Shown here: piece by piece, positions 1-7,260 of the stretch
Position numbering within the stretch: position 1 is the first letter of the stretch
Layout: each line of letters begins with the position of its first letter
Source: an uncultured Mycoplasmatota bacterium
Lineage (GTDB): Bacteria; Bacillota_I; Bacilli_A; RF39; UBA660
NCBI GenBank assembly: GCA_948466395.1
Contig: CAOKAG010000013.1
Coordinates: forward strand, 1 to 33,032
Length of the DNA stretch: 33,032 bases
Reading direction: 5' to 3'
Notes under the pieces: model-generated
Database searches by the model: none
Seen by the model: the letters and a program-made list of their open reading frames with translations, nothing else
What the model was told of the DNA's origin: nothing
Program-made: the position numbers and the translations under genes

Positions 1-66
1 AGAAAGAATCAATCAAATAGATTAATAATTTCTATAAGATTGATTATACGAGGAGGAACATTTAAT

Positions 67-303
67 ATGGATGCTAGAGAAACATTAAAACTTATTTCAA
101 AGCAATGGTGTAATCTTAATGATTTAATGCTACTTGCTGAAATAGGCAAAAATAATGCAGTTAAACTTAGGAAAGAGATAAAACAAGATTTAATAAATCA
201 AGGCTACACTCTTCCCAATAACAGATTACCAATGATTGAAGTCGTTAATAAGTTAAAAATAAATATTAATTATTTAGAAAAAATGGCGAAAGAAAATTTA
301 TAG
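67..303 (+). CDS. Small putative DNA-binding protein of the integrated element
   Basis: This is a 78-residue soluble protein, mostly predicted helix, whose middle (LMLLAEIGKNNAVKLRKEI) looks like a helix-turn-helix. It is followed by a short proline-containing turn and a second helical segment. Small proteins of this kind sit next to tyrosine integrases as excisionases or recombination directionality factors, or as regulators. That role is inferred from position; I do not recognise the family with certainty (a DUF3173-like protein is another possibility). I chose the ATG at 67 because AGGAGG lies at 51-56; an in-frame TTG at 40 would put that ribosome site inside the gene. It is 11 bases upstream of the RepA-like gene and probably shares its transcript. 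Confidence 0.6.
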   Translation: MDARETLKLISKQWCNLNDLMLLAEIGKNNAVKLRKEIKQDLINQGYTLPNNRLPMIEVVNKLKININYLEKMAKENL

Positions 304-314
304 AAAGGAATTAT

Positions 315-1283
315 ATGAAAACAATAGAAGAATTAAGAAGTAGTATTGTCGATATGAATTATATCATCGAAAATATGATTCGTGAGAATGGTTTATATTG
401 CTTACTTGGAGAAGCCAAAGTTGGTAAATCTGCTATGGCTCTTCAATTAGCAAATTCAGTCTATAATGGCATTCCTTTTCTAGATTTAAAAACTAATAAA
501 ACTCCTGTATTATATTTAAGCACAGAAATGAATCCTAGTGAAACAATAACGCGTATTGAACTAATGAATTGTAAGTTAAATAGCAATGATTTCTTTTATA
601 CTTATCCAGAAGAAAACTCTACACAACTAAGTATTATAAAAGTTGAAAAAGAAATTATGAACTTTTCTGAAAAACATAATGGCAAACTCGTATTTATAGA
701 TATGTTTAATGGAATTAATTTTGGCTATAACTATGATTTAAATAACTATCAAGATATGAGTCAAAATATATTTCCACAGATTAGAAATCTATGTAATAAA
801 TATAATGTTTCAATTATTTTAGTTCATCATTTAAATCGTAAAGGTAAATCTTTAGGTAGTACAGCAATAGATACTTGTGTTGATGGTAAGATTGCATTAA
901 AACAAGATGAAAATATTAAATCAACATTCCATCTAAAATATGAAAGTAGAGATTATCCTAGCAAAGATTATATTTTAAAAAGGGATAATCATCTAATACT
1001 TACGATTGATGAAGATACCGAAGATAAATTAAATGATAACTTGATACAATTCTTAAAATATGCAATTAACAAACAAGAATTTACTTTTAAAATATCAGAG
1101 ATGGTAAGTAAGTTAAATTTAAATATTACTCCACCTGTATTTGGTAAATTACTTGTAAATAACAAAGAAAAGTTAGAAAAATTAGGACTCACTATTAAAT
1201 CTAGAAGAACTGCAACAGATAGAATTTATACTGCTATATATAAGGAACCAATCCTAGAAAGCAATAGTTTCGAGGAGGAATGA
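315..1283 (+). CDS. RepA-like / AAA_25 RecA-fold ATPase of a mobile element
   Basis: This is a 322-residue P-loop ATPase of the RepA/DnaB-helicase type found in plasmids and integrative elements, where such proteins unwind or remodel DNA during element replication. The Walker A motif is GEAKVGKS (about residues 33-40), Walker B is LVFIDM (about 125-130), and a HH-containing motif, ILVHHLNRKGKSLGSTAI, lies near residues 169-186. The C-terminal third may be a winged-helix DNA-binding region. A GAAAGGAAT ribosome site precedes the ATG. The stop TGA lies inside the ribosome-site region of the integrase gene, so the two are tightly coupled. A true plasmid-type initiator is not visible in the window; the rest of the element would lie to the left. 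Confidence 0.8.
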   Translation: MKTIEELRSSIVDMNYIIENMIRENGLYCLLGEAKVGKSAMALQLANSVYNGIPFLDLKTNKTPVLYLSTEMNPSETITRIELMNCKLNSNDFFYTYPEENSTQLSIIKVEKEIMNFSEKHNGKLVFIDMFNGINFGYNYDLNNYQDMSQNIFPQIRNLCNKYNVSIILVHHLNRKGKSLGSTAIDTCVDGKIALKQDENIKSTFHLKYESRDYPSKDYILKRDNHLILTIDEDTEDKLNDNLIQFLKYAINKQEFTFKISEMVSKLNLNITPPVFGKLLVNNKEKLEKLGLTIKSRRTATDRIYTAIYKEPILESNSFEEE

Positions 1284-1285
1284 TT

Positions 1286-2401
1286 ATGGCAGTTAAACAA
1301 TTAGAAAGGCAAGAATGGACTAAAGATGGTCGCAAATGGATATTTTATGACTATGTAAAGAATTTAGATGGAACAAGAAGAAAATATAAGTCAAAGAAGT
1401 TTTTTACAAAACCAGAGGCATTAAAAGCCGAAAGAGAGTTTTTAACAACGAATACTGAACGAGCAGATAAAGATCGTAATATGACTTTTAAAGATTTATA
1501 TACTCTCTTCTATGCTTATAAAGAAGATAAAGTAAAATTTACTACTTTAAAGACTTATAGAGATAGACAAAAATTCTTTAAAAATCTAGAAAATGTTAAA
1601 CTAAAGGATTTTAATATAGAACACTTTGAAAAATGGAAGAAAGAGATTAATTCCTATGGTTATACAACAAATCATAAAAATCATCTATTTAAATTCTTTA
1701 AAGAATTATTAAACTATGCTACTAAATGGTACAATTTTAATTTTACTGCAACTTATAACAAAATGACTAACTTTACTAATCCTAATGAAATACCTAAAGA
1801 AATGTTATTTTTTACTTATGATGAATTTAAGAAATTTATTTCAGTAGAAGATGACATATTATATAAAACTATGTATGAAACTTTATATTATTGTGGATTA
1901 AGACGAGGCGAACTTCGTGGTATTACTTGGAATGATATCGATTTTGAAAATAATTATTTAAGCGTAAATAAAAATGTTGTAGCAACCAGAGGAGATGAAG
2001 ATAAGTCCTATATGGTTACTACTCCTAAAACAAAATCAAGTGTTAGAAATATTCCAGTACCTAAAGTTTTACTAGAAGATTTAAAAGAACTATATAAAGT
2101 TTCTAATAATCATTATGGATTTACTAATAGTTGGTATGTATTTGGAGATACTGAACCTATTACAAATGGTAAGATAAGAACTAGAAAAAATAAAAATTGT
2201 GAGTTAGCAGGAGTTAAACAAATTAGAATACACGATTTTAGACATAGTTGTGCATCACTCTTAATAAATAGTGGTGCCACAATAAATGTAGTTGCAAAAT
2301 ATCTAGGACATACAAAAATAGATGAGACATTAAACACATATTCTCACCTATTTAAAAATCAAATGAATGAAATAATAAACATTATCGACAATTTAAATTA
2401 A
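1286..2401 (+). CDS. int: Tyrosine recombinase (integrase) of an integrative element
   Basis: This site-specific recombinase of 371 residues has the phage/ICE integrase architecture: an N-terminal AP2-like arm-binding region (about 5-55), a SAM-like core-binding domain (about 65-150) and a C-terminal catalytic domain. The catalytic residues are visible: Arg in GLRRGEL (about 206), the beta-hairpin Lys in TPKTKSS (about 250), HDFR (His 316, Arg 319), GH (His 342) and the nucleophile Tyr in NTYSHL (352). All are present, so the enzyme looks active. I chose ATG 1286 over ATG 1280 because AGGAGG at 1273-1278 is only one base from 1280 but seven from 1286. It is the last gene of the element; candidate arm-type repeats begin three bases after its stop. 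Confidence 0.93.
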   Translation: MAVKQLERQEWTKDGRKWIFYDYVKNLDGTRRKYKSKKFFTKPEALKAEREFLTTNTERADKDRNMTFKDLYTLFYAYKEDKVKFTTLKTYRDRQKFFKNLENVKLKDFNIEHFEKWKKEINSYGYTTNHKNHLFKFFKELLNYATKWYNFNFTATYNKMTNFTNPNEIPKEMLFFTYDEFKKFISVEDDILYKTMYETLYYCGLRRGELRGITWNDIDFENNYLSVNKNVVATRGDEDKSYMVTTPKTKSSVRNIPVPKVLLEDLKELYKVSNNHYGFTNSWYVFGDTEPITNGKIRTRKNKNCELAGVKQIRIHDFRHSCASLLINSGATINVVAKYLGHTKIDETLNTYSHLFKNQMNEIINIIDNLN

Positions 2402-2403
2402 AA

Positions 2404-2425
2404 TGGGTACCTATTTGGGTACCTA
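2404..2425 (+). repeat. Two direct repeats just after the integrase gene (candidate arm-type sites)
   Basis: TGGGTACCTA occurs at 2404-2413 and again at 2416-2425, a 12-bp period, with a palindromic GGTACC in each copy. Paired short direct repeats immediately downstream of an integrase gene are typical of binding sites for the integrase N-terminal domain in Gram-positive elements. The repeats are seen directly; the role is inferred. Confidence 0.55.
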
Positions 2426-2508
2426 ATACATATATAAAATGGCTTGGAGCCCTTATAAACAAAGTATCCCAGCCTTTCGACTGGGATTTCAGGGGGTTTT
2501 GGTTGATT

Positions 2509-2534
2509 CACTTCTACATAGAATCGTAAAAGTG
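2509..2534. repeat. Inverted repeat around an 8-bp centre (possible recombinase core site)
   Basis: CACTTCTAC (2509-2517) and GTAAAAGTG (2526-2534) are inverted with one mismatch around ATAGAATC. Two 9-bp arms flanking an 8-bp centre match the geometry of a tyrosine-recombinase core site, whose overlap is usually 6-8 bp. There is no T-run on either side, so it is not a terminator. The assignment as an attachment core is inference. Confidence 0.35.
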
Positions 2535-2544
2535 TTTCGAAAGG

Positions 2545-2568
2545 TTAGCATGATATTTATCATGCTAA
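2545..2568. repeat. Perfect 11-bp inverted repeat
   Basis: TTAGCATGATA (2545-2555), two T bases, then TATCATGCTAA (2558-2568): a perfect palindrome with a 2-base spacer. The spacer is too short for a good RNA hairpin and no T-run follows, so a protein-binding site (operator or recombination site) is likelier than a terminator. Confidence 0.6.
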
Positions 2569-2788
2569 ATCAATCATATAATGAAATAACTTCTTTGTCA
2601 AATAAATTCGTTCAATATTAGAAAAGATTTCCAATACTTTTCTTTTATTAACTAATTTTTACAAAATTTATTTACATCTTTATTGACAATTAATAAAACT
2701 GGTTCTATCATTATTCTACTTTATTTAAGTAATAACCATTTTTATTTTTCAGTAAAAAAATAAAATAATAGACCTTATTTCTCTATAT

Positions 2789-4036
2789 CTAATCTCTATC
2801 TATTCTCATATCTTTTTTGATATAAAATAATGTAACGACTACATAAAGTAAACATTCTACAATCATGTATATTAAGAAAGATAAACTTGCACCAAATAAT
2901 TGATATTTATTTATTAAAATGTAACTTATTATAAAAGCAAATATTAAAGTAACTATTAATATAATTAATTGAGCAAATGTTCTTCTTAAAGATATAATTG
3001 TTGCTGAAAAAATATTGGTTAAAGCATAAAAGATAGAAGCAATGATAATTATAATTAAATTTATTTTTTCTTCATTTAAATTTAAGTTATAAATAAAACT
3101 TAAAACTGGTATTCCTAAAAATGAGGCAATTATAATTACTAATAATCCAAATAATAGTGTTATAACGTTCATTTTTATAATTAACGCTATTAATTCTTTT
3201 GATTTCTTTTCTTCAATCAATTGTACCATTTTATTTAAAAATGGTTGGACTAAATAAGTAGCAATTAACGCCATAAACGTTGCTGGCATTATAATAATAC
3301 CCAGTACTGCTTGCCTTTCATTTGAACCTAACATTTCTAAAATATACTTGGGAATATTTAAAACATAGTTATATAAAAAAGCAAAGCAAAAAGCATAAAA
3401 ACCGTTTTTTAATAATTGGTTAAAATTATTTTTATTAAACTTTTTAAAAATAATAAAATTTTTAGCAATTCGAAAATCAATAAAAAAACAAAAAACAATT
3501 TCAATTATTAAAACAGTTAAGGATGAAAAAATAATATTATGAAAATAATAACTTACTAAAGAAAATGTTACACTTAAGATAATTGTTTTTATAAGAAGCG
3601 ATATTCCACATTTATATAATTGATTATTTCGTTGGATAATAGCATGTAATGTATCCGATAATACATCAATTCCACGAAAAAGGGTAAAGATTATTATTAA
3701 CCAAAATTTATTTTTTTCATAATGCATCAAGGTTACAAATAAAATTGCTATGACTAGCATTACTAAAGTTGTAAAGATTCTATTAAAAATATAATCTGAA
3801 TCGTCAATTGTTTTATCGTTTTCCGTCAATTGATATACTTTTCCTGAATAAGAGCCAATTGTAAAAAAAGTACAAGCAAGAGCAAAAGAAAAAGAAAATT
3901 CCCCAGCTTCTGAAATTCCTATAAGCCTTGTGGTAATGACTAAAAATATCATGGATATAAACCCAAAACTTAAAGAACCCAACATATTCCAAATCATATT
4001 TTTCTTTGTATTGTTTCCATTTCTATTCTTTACCAT
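2789..4036 (-). CDS. Wzx-type polysaccharide flippase
   Basis: This is an integral membrane protein of 415 residues with about 12 hydrophobic segments and short basic loops, the pattern of the Wzx/MATE-like (MVF) superfamily. It probably flips undecaprenyl-linked sugars across the membrane. It is the last gene of the leftward glycan locus and overlaps the upstream GT2 gene by 7 bases. Because the locus also has a Wzm/Wzt exporter, this flippase may serve a separate lipid-linked side-chain donor, like GacK in Group A Streptococcus, rather than the main chain. That role is inferred from context. The C-terminus looks intact despite the nearby mobile element. Confidence 0.82.
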   Translation of the reverse strand: MVKNRNGNNTKKNMIWNMLGSLSFGFISMIFLVITTRLIGISEAGEFSFSFALACTFFTIGSYSGKVYQLTENDKTIDDSDYIFNRIFTTLVMLVIAILFVTLMHYEKNKFWLIIIFTLFRGIDVLSDTLHAIIQRNNQLYKCGISLLIKTIILSVTFSLVSYYFHNIIFSSLTVLIIEIVFCFFIDFRIAKNFIIFKKFNKNNFNQLLKNGFYAFCFAFLYNYVLNIPKYILEMLGSNERQAVLGIIIMPATFMALIATYLVQPFLNKMVQLIEEKKSKELIALIIKMNVITLLFGLLVIIIASFLGIPVLSFIYNLNLNEEKINLIIIIIASIFYALTNIFSATIISLRRTFAQLIILIVTLIFAFIISYILINKYQLFGASLSFLIYMIVECLLYVVVTLFYIKKDMRIDRD

Positions 4037-5070
4037 TTTATATCTATTTTCAACCTATCAATCATAAATTTATAAACTACTAGAAATAATTTAAACATGT
4101 GTAATTTATAAAACATTTTTACAAGCCATAATTTTAAATTTTTACCATTATTTTTTATAATATAGCTTAGTTTCAAATATTTAGATTTTCTCCATAAAGG
4201 AAAATTTTGATTTAAAAACTCGGTATTCCTTTTTAAAATTTGGTTAAAGTTTGCTTCTTTATCGTAGGAAATTCGAAACATTAAAGATATTCCTAAATGT
4301 AAAAAGGCATTCACATCTATGTATTCTAACATTTCCTTATTATTTTTCTCATAAACCTCACGAACTTCTTTTAAGGCATTATATGTTGAATCGATTTTAT
4401 CTTGTTTGATGGTATTTATGATAGAATCTTTTCTCACAAAATAATAAACTAGGCTCTTATTAACGAATGAGACTTGTTTGGCATTAATATATAATAATAA
4501 AATAAACATCATATCATCTAAAATTTTAGGGACATTTTTTAAGTTATGTTGTTTTTTTAAAAGTTCTGCTTTATAAATTTTGTTCCATGGTGCGCCATTC
4601 ATTTCTAATAAATCTTCAGGATGTTCTTTTATATTTATGATTTTGGAATCTTTTTTGCACATTTCTCTAGAATATAATTTATTCGTTTCTAAATCTATTC
4701 TATCAAAACCACAAACAGCAATTTCTGCCTTATTTTTTATGGCTGATTGATAGAGTAATTCGGCATAATCTAAAGCGACGTAATCATCACTATCAACAAA
4801 GCCAATAAATTCTCCAGTGGCCTTTTTTATTCCATCTTTTCTTCCTAGCCAAACGCCTTCATTTTTTTTATCTATAATGACTATTTTTTCTCCATATTTT
4901 TTCTTGTAGTCTTTTAGTATTTTTAAACAATTGTCTGGAGAACCATCATTTATACAAATGATTTCTATTTCCTTTAGCGTTTGATTTACTAAAGAGTCAA
5001 GGCATCGAGGTAAATATTGTTCAACTTTATAACAAGGTACGATTATACTCAATTTAATTTTTTTGGTCAT
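4030..5070 (-). CDS. GT2 family glycosyltransferase (EpsJ/CpsI-like)
   Basis: This cytoplasmic GT-A glycosyltransferase has 346 residues. It opens with IKLSIIVPCYKVEQYLPRCL, carries INDGSPDN (nucleotide-binding Asp, about residues 40-47) and FVDSDDYV (the D-x-D-like metal site, about 90-97), and ends in a basic helical region typical of capsule GT2 enzymes. The sugar donor cannot be read from sequence; the adjacent Glf makes a galactofuranosyltransferase role possible but unproven. It overlaps glf by 17 bases and wzx by 7, so all three are co-translated. Confidence 0.85.
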   Translation of the reverse strand: MTKKIKLSIIVPCYKVEQYLPRCLDSLVNQTLKEIEIICINDGSPDNCLKILKDYKKKYGEKIVIIDKKNEGVWLGRKDGIKKATGEFIGFVDSDDYVALDYAELLYQSAIKNKAEIAVCGFDRIDLETNKLYSREMCKKDSKIINIKEHPEDLLEMNGAPWNKIYKAELLKKQHNLKNVPKILDDMMFILLLYINAKQVSFVNKSLVYYFVRKDSIINTIKQDKIDSTYNALKEVREVYEKNNKEMLEYIDVNAFLHLGISLMFRISYDKEANFNQILKRNTEFLNQNFPLWRKSKYLKLSYIIKNNGKNLKLWLVKMFYKLHMFKLFLVVYKFMIDRLKIDIKW

Positions 5071-6175
5071 CCTCTAACTCTCTTTCTACTACATTTAGAG
5101 CTTCTATGATTACTTTATCCATATCATAATATTTATAATTTCCTAATCTTCCACCAAAAATAACCTTTGATTCTTTTTTGGCTAATTCTAAATATTTATT
5201 ATAGAGTTGATTATTTTTTTCATCATTTATTGGATAGTAAGCTTCTTCTCCTATTTTCCAATCACTTGGATACTCTTTTGTGATTACCGTTCCTTTACAT
5301 TCATTAAATTCAAAATGCTTATGTTCAATAATTCGAGTGTATTTTGTTTGATTATCGGTGTAATTCACGACCGCATTCCCTTGGTAATTATCCGTGTCTT
5401 TTAATACCTCTGTTTCGAACTTTAAACTACGATATTCTAGTGGACCATAACAAAAATCGTAATATTCATCAATCATACCAGTATAAATTATTTTATTGGC
5501 TTTATCGTTAAATTTGGCTCTATTTTTTAAATAATCGTTGTTTAGTAAAACTTCTACATTTTCTAACATTTTATTAATTATTTTATTATAGCCTCCTATT
5601 GGAATTCCTTGATAGTTGTCATTAAAGTAATTATTATCAAATGTAAAGCGGACTGGAAGTCTTTTAATGATAAAGGCTGGGAGCGCTTTACACTCTCTTC
5701 CCCATTGTTTTTCAGTATACCCTTTTATTAATTTCTCATAAATGTCTCTTCCTACTAAACTGATTGCTTGTTCTTCTAAGTTTTGAGGTTCTTTTTTTAA
5801 TTCATTCTTTTGATCTTCTATTTTATTTTTGGCATCATTTGGTGTAAGAACATCGCTCCATAGTTTTGTAAAAGTGTTCATATTAAAAGGCAAATTATAT
5901 AATTCATTTTTATAGTTGGCAATAGGAGCGTTTATATAGTTATTAAATTCACAAAATTGATTCATATATTCCCAAATTTTTTTATTGCTTGTATGAAATA
6001 TGTGTGCACCATATTTATGAACATTTATATTATTGATTTGTTCACAATAAATGTTTCCTCCAACATGATTTCTTTTTTCTATTACTAAACATTTTGCACC
6101 GTTTTTAGTTAGTTCATAAGCTAAAGTGGATCCATAAAGTCCCGCTCCAACTATTAAGTAATCGTACTCTTTCAT
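5054..6175 (-). CDS. glf: UDP-galactopyranose mutase
   Basis: This FAD flavoenzyme interconverts UDP-galactopyranose and UDP-galactofuranose, the donor for galactofuranose in surface glycans. The 373 residues match the usual family length. The N-terminus has YDYLIVGAGLYGSTLAYEL (dinucleotide-binding GxGxxG) and IEKRNHVGGN. The middle has the family stretch GYTEKQWGRECKALP and RLPVRFTFDNNYF. The C-terminus, VIFGGRLGNYKYYDMDKVI, carries the conserved arginine and tyrosine region near the active site. AAAGGA precedes the ATG. Its presence implies that the polymer, or a side chain, contains galactofuranose. Confidence 0.94.
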   Translation of the reverse strand: MKEYDYLIVGAGLYGSTLAYELTKNGAKCLVIEKRNHVGGNIYCEQINNINVHKYGAHIFHTSNKKIWEYMNQFCEFNNYINAPIANYKNELYNLPFNMNTFTKLWSDVLTPNDAKNKIEDQKNELKKEPQNLEEQAISLVGRDIYEKLIKGYTEKQWGRECKALPAFIIKRLPVRFTFDNNYFNDNYQGIPIGGYNKIINKMLENVEVLLNNDYLKNRAKFNDKANKIIYTGMIDEYYDFCYGPLEYRSLKFETEVLKDTDNYQGNAVVNYTDNQTKYTRIIEHKHFEFNECKGTVITKEYPSDWKIGEEAYYPINDEKNNQLYNKYLELAKKESKVIFGGRLGNYKYYDMDKVIIEALNVVERELEDDQKN

Positions 6176-6178
6176 CTT

Positions 6179-6520
6179 TTATTTCCTTTCTATTTTTTCT
6201 TTTAATAATGAAACTTCTTGGACTAATAATTTAATTCGTTGTTTTTGTTCTGAGATTATTAATGTAAGTAATAAGGTAATAAATAAAACAATTCCTAAAA
6301 TGATTCCTATAACTAAGTTTGAAGTTGTTTGAAAACCGATTAGTGAAGTAAATATTTCAATAAAATTTGGAAAGACTCCTACTAAAAGAATTAGTAACGA
6401 AGAGAAAAACCAAAATAATGAGTATTTGATTTGTAATTTTCTTTTACTTATTAAAGCTAATATAATTACCATTAATATTAAAGAAAAAATGACTAAAAAT
6501 ATTCTTAAATTTAAGTTCAT
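6179..6520 (-). CDS. DUF2304 small membrane protein (GacJ-like partner of GT2)
   Basis: This protein of 113 residues has three hydrophobic helices (about 5-24, 32-52, 68-90) and a charged C-terminal coiled segment, matching DUF2304. In Group A Streptococcus the DUF2304 protein GacJ binds the GT2 enzyme GacI and is needed for efficient formation of an undecaprenyl-phosphate sugar. Here the gene lies two bases after the stop of a GT2 gene that has no membrane helices of its own, the same pairing. The partner role is therefore a strong inference from family and position. Confidence 0.8.
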   Translation of the reverse strand: MNLNLRIFLVIFSLILMVIILALISKRKLQIKYSLFWFFSSLLILLVGVFPNFIEIFTSLIGFQTTSNLVIGIILGIVLFITLLLTLIISEQKQRIKLLVQEVSLLKEKIERK

Positions 6521-6522
6521 AT

Positions 6523-7245
6523 TTATTTTCCTTTCCTCATTAATAAGATTGAAAGAATGACATTAATCATATAATAAGCCTTTTTCCATGAGCTAATAGA
6601 TGACTTCCCACCTACTCTTTCTTTCATGTTCACTGGAATTTCTGCTATTTTAAAATGATGATTTATTACCTCTACAGTGGAAATAGGTTCAGGATATTCT
6701 GTTGGATAAGTCAGTGCAAACTGCTTTATTATTTCTTTATCTCCAGCTCGAAAGCCACTGGTCGTATCATATATTTTTATTTTTGTTTTTAATTTGATTG
6801 CTTTAGAAATAATATTTATTCCAATTCTTCTTGCTTTAGTGGATTTAAAAACACTTTTTGTATTATCTACAAATCTAGAACCAATCACAATATTGGCCTT
6901 TTTTTCTAGAATGGGTTTAATTATCTCTTTTATGTAGTTCACATCGTGTTGGCCATCCCCATCAAATTGAATGGCAATATCATAATTATTTTCTAAAGCG
7001 TATTTATAACCGGTTTGAACGGCTCCTCCAATTCCTAAATTTCTAATTAAATCAATTATTGGAATATGATTTTCATGACAAATTTTACTTGTATTGTCCA
7101 AGGAACCATCATTAATTACTATACAATCATAATTGGTTTTATTTTTTTTATTATAGTCTTCTATTGTCTTATATGTCTTTAATATATTTTCTTCTTCATT
7201 AAAAGCTGGAATGATGAGTAATATTTTTACTTTTTGATTTTTCAT
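6523..7245 (-). CDS. GT2 polyprenyl-phosphate sugar transferase (GacI/DPM1-like)
   Basis: This 240-residue dolichol-phosphate-mannose-synthase-like GT2 enzyme should transfer a sugar from a nucleotide donor to undecaprenyl phosphate. Visible motifs are LLIIPAFNEEENI, VINDGSLDNTS, QFDGDGQHD (the metal-binding D-x-D, about residues 93-101), GSRF and TSGFRAGDKE. It stops without the C-terminal helices that GtrB-type enzymes carry; the DUF2304 protein encoded directly downstream probably supplies the membrane anchor. GGGAGG precedes the ATG. The product would feed the DUF2142 protein encoded just upstream. The identity of the sugar is unknown. Confidence 0.87.
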   Translation of the reverse strand: MKNQKVKILLIIPAFNEEENILKTYKTIEDYNKKNKTNYDCIVINDGSLDNTSKICHENHIPIIDLIRNLGIGGAVQTGYKYALENNYDIAIQFDGDGQHDVNYIKEIIKPILEKKANIVIGSRFVDNTKSVFKSTKARRIGINIISKAIKLKTKIKIYDTTSGFRAGDKEIIKQFALTYPTEYPEPISTVEVINHHFKIAEIPVNMKERVGGKSSISSWKKAYYMINVILSILLMRKGK

Positions 7246-7260
7246 GAATACCTCCCAAAT

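Larger units (their letters stand above)
2402..2788. other. Gene-free junction between integrase and polysaccharide locus; candidate att region
   Basis: This 387-base stretch holds no credible gene. It contains the integrase-proximal direct repeats, then a dense set of dyads: ATCCCAG/CTGGGAT with an 8-base loop (2466-2487), CACTTCTAC/GTAAAAGTG around an 8-base centre (2509-2534, one mismatch), and a perfect 11-bp dyad (2545-2568). CCTTTCGA at 2473 is repeated inverted as TCGAAAGG at 2537. From about 2600 to 2788 it is AT-rich, with only weak AT-only hairpins and no convincing terminator for the leftward wzx gene. One element end should lie here, but the other end is outside the window, so the exact attachment core cannot be fixed. 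Confidence 0.5.

Noticed and set aside
2466-2487. ATCCCAG/CTGGGAT dyad as a tRNA T-arm or a terminator
   Set aside because: The loop is 8 bases rather than a 7-base T-loop and no acceptor or anticodon arms can be found. No T-run directly follows on either strand, so it is left as part of the repeat cluster.
2439-2621. 60-codon frame after the integrase
   Set aside because: It has no ribosome site, runs straight through several palindromes of the candidate attachment region, and its translation has no protein-like pattern.
5207-5404. Plus-strand frames within the glycan genes (also near 22193-22468, 22567-22836 and 30045-30233)
   Set aside because: They are antisense to well-conserved genes and have no ribosome sites or recognisable products.
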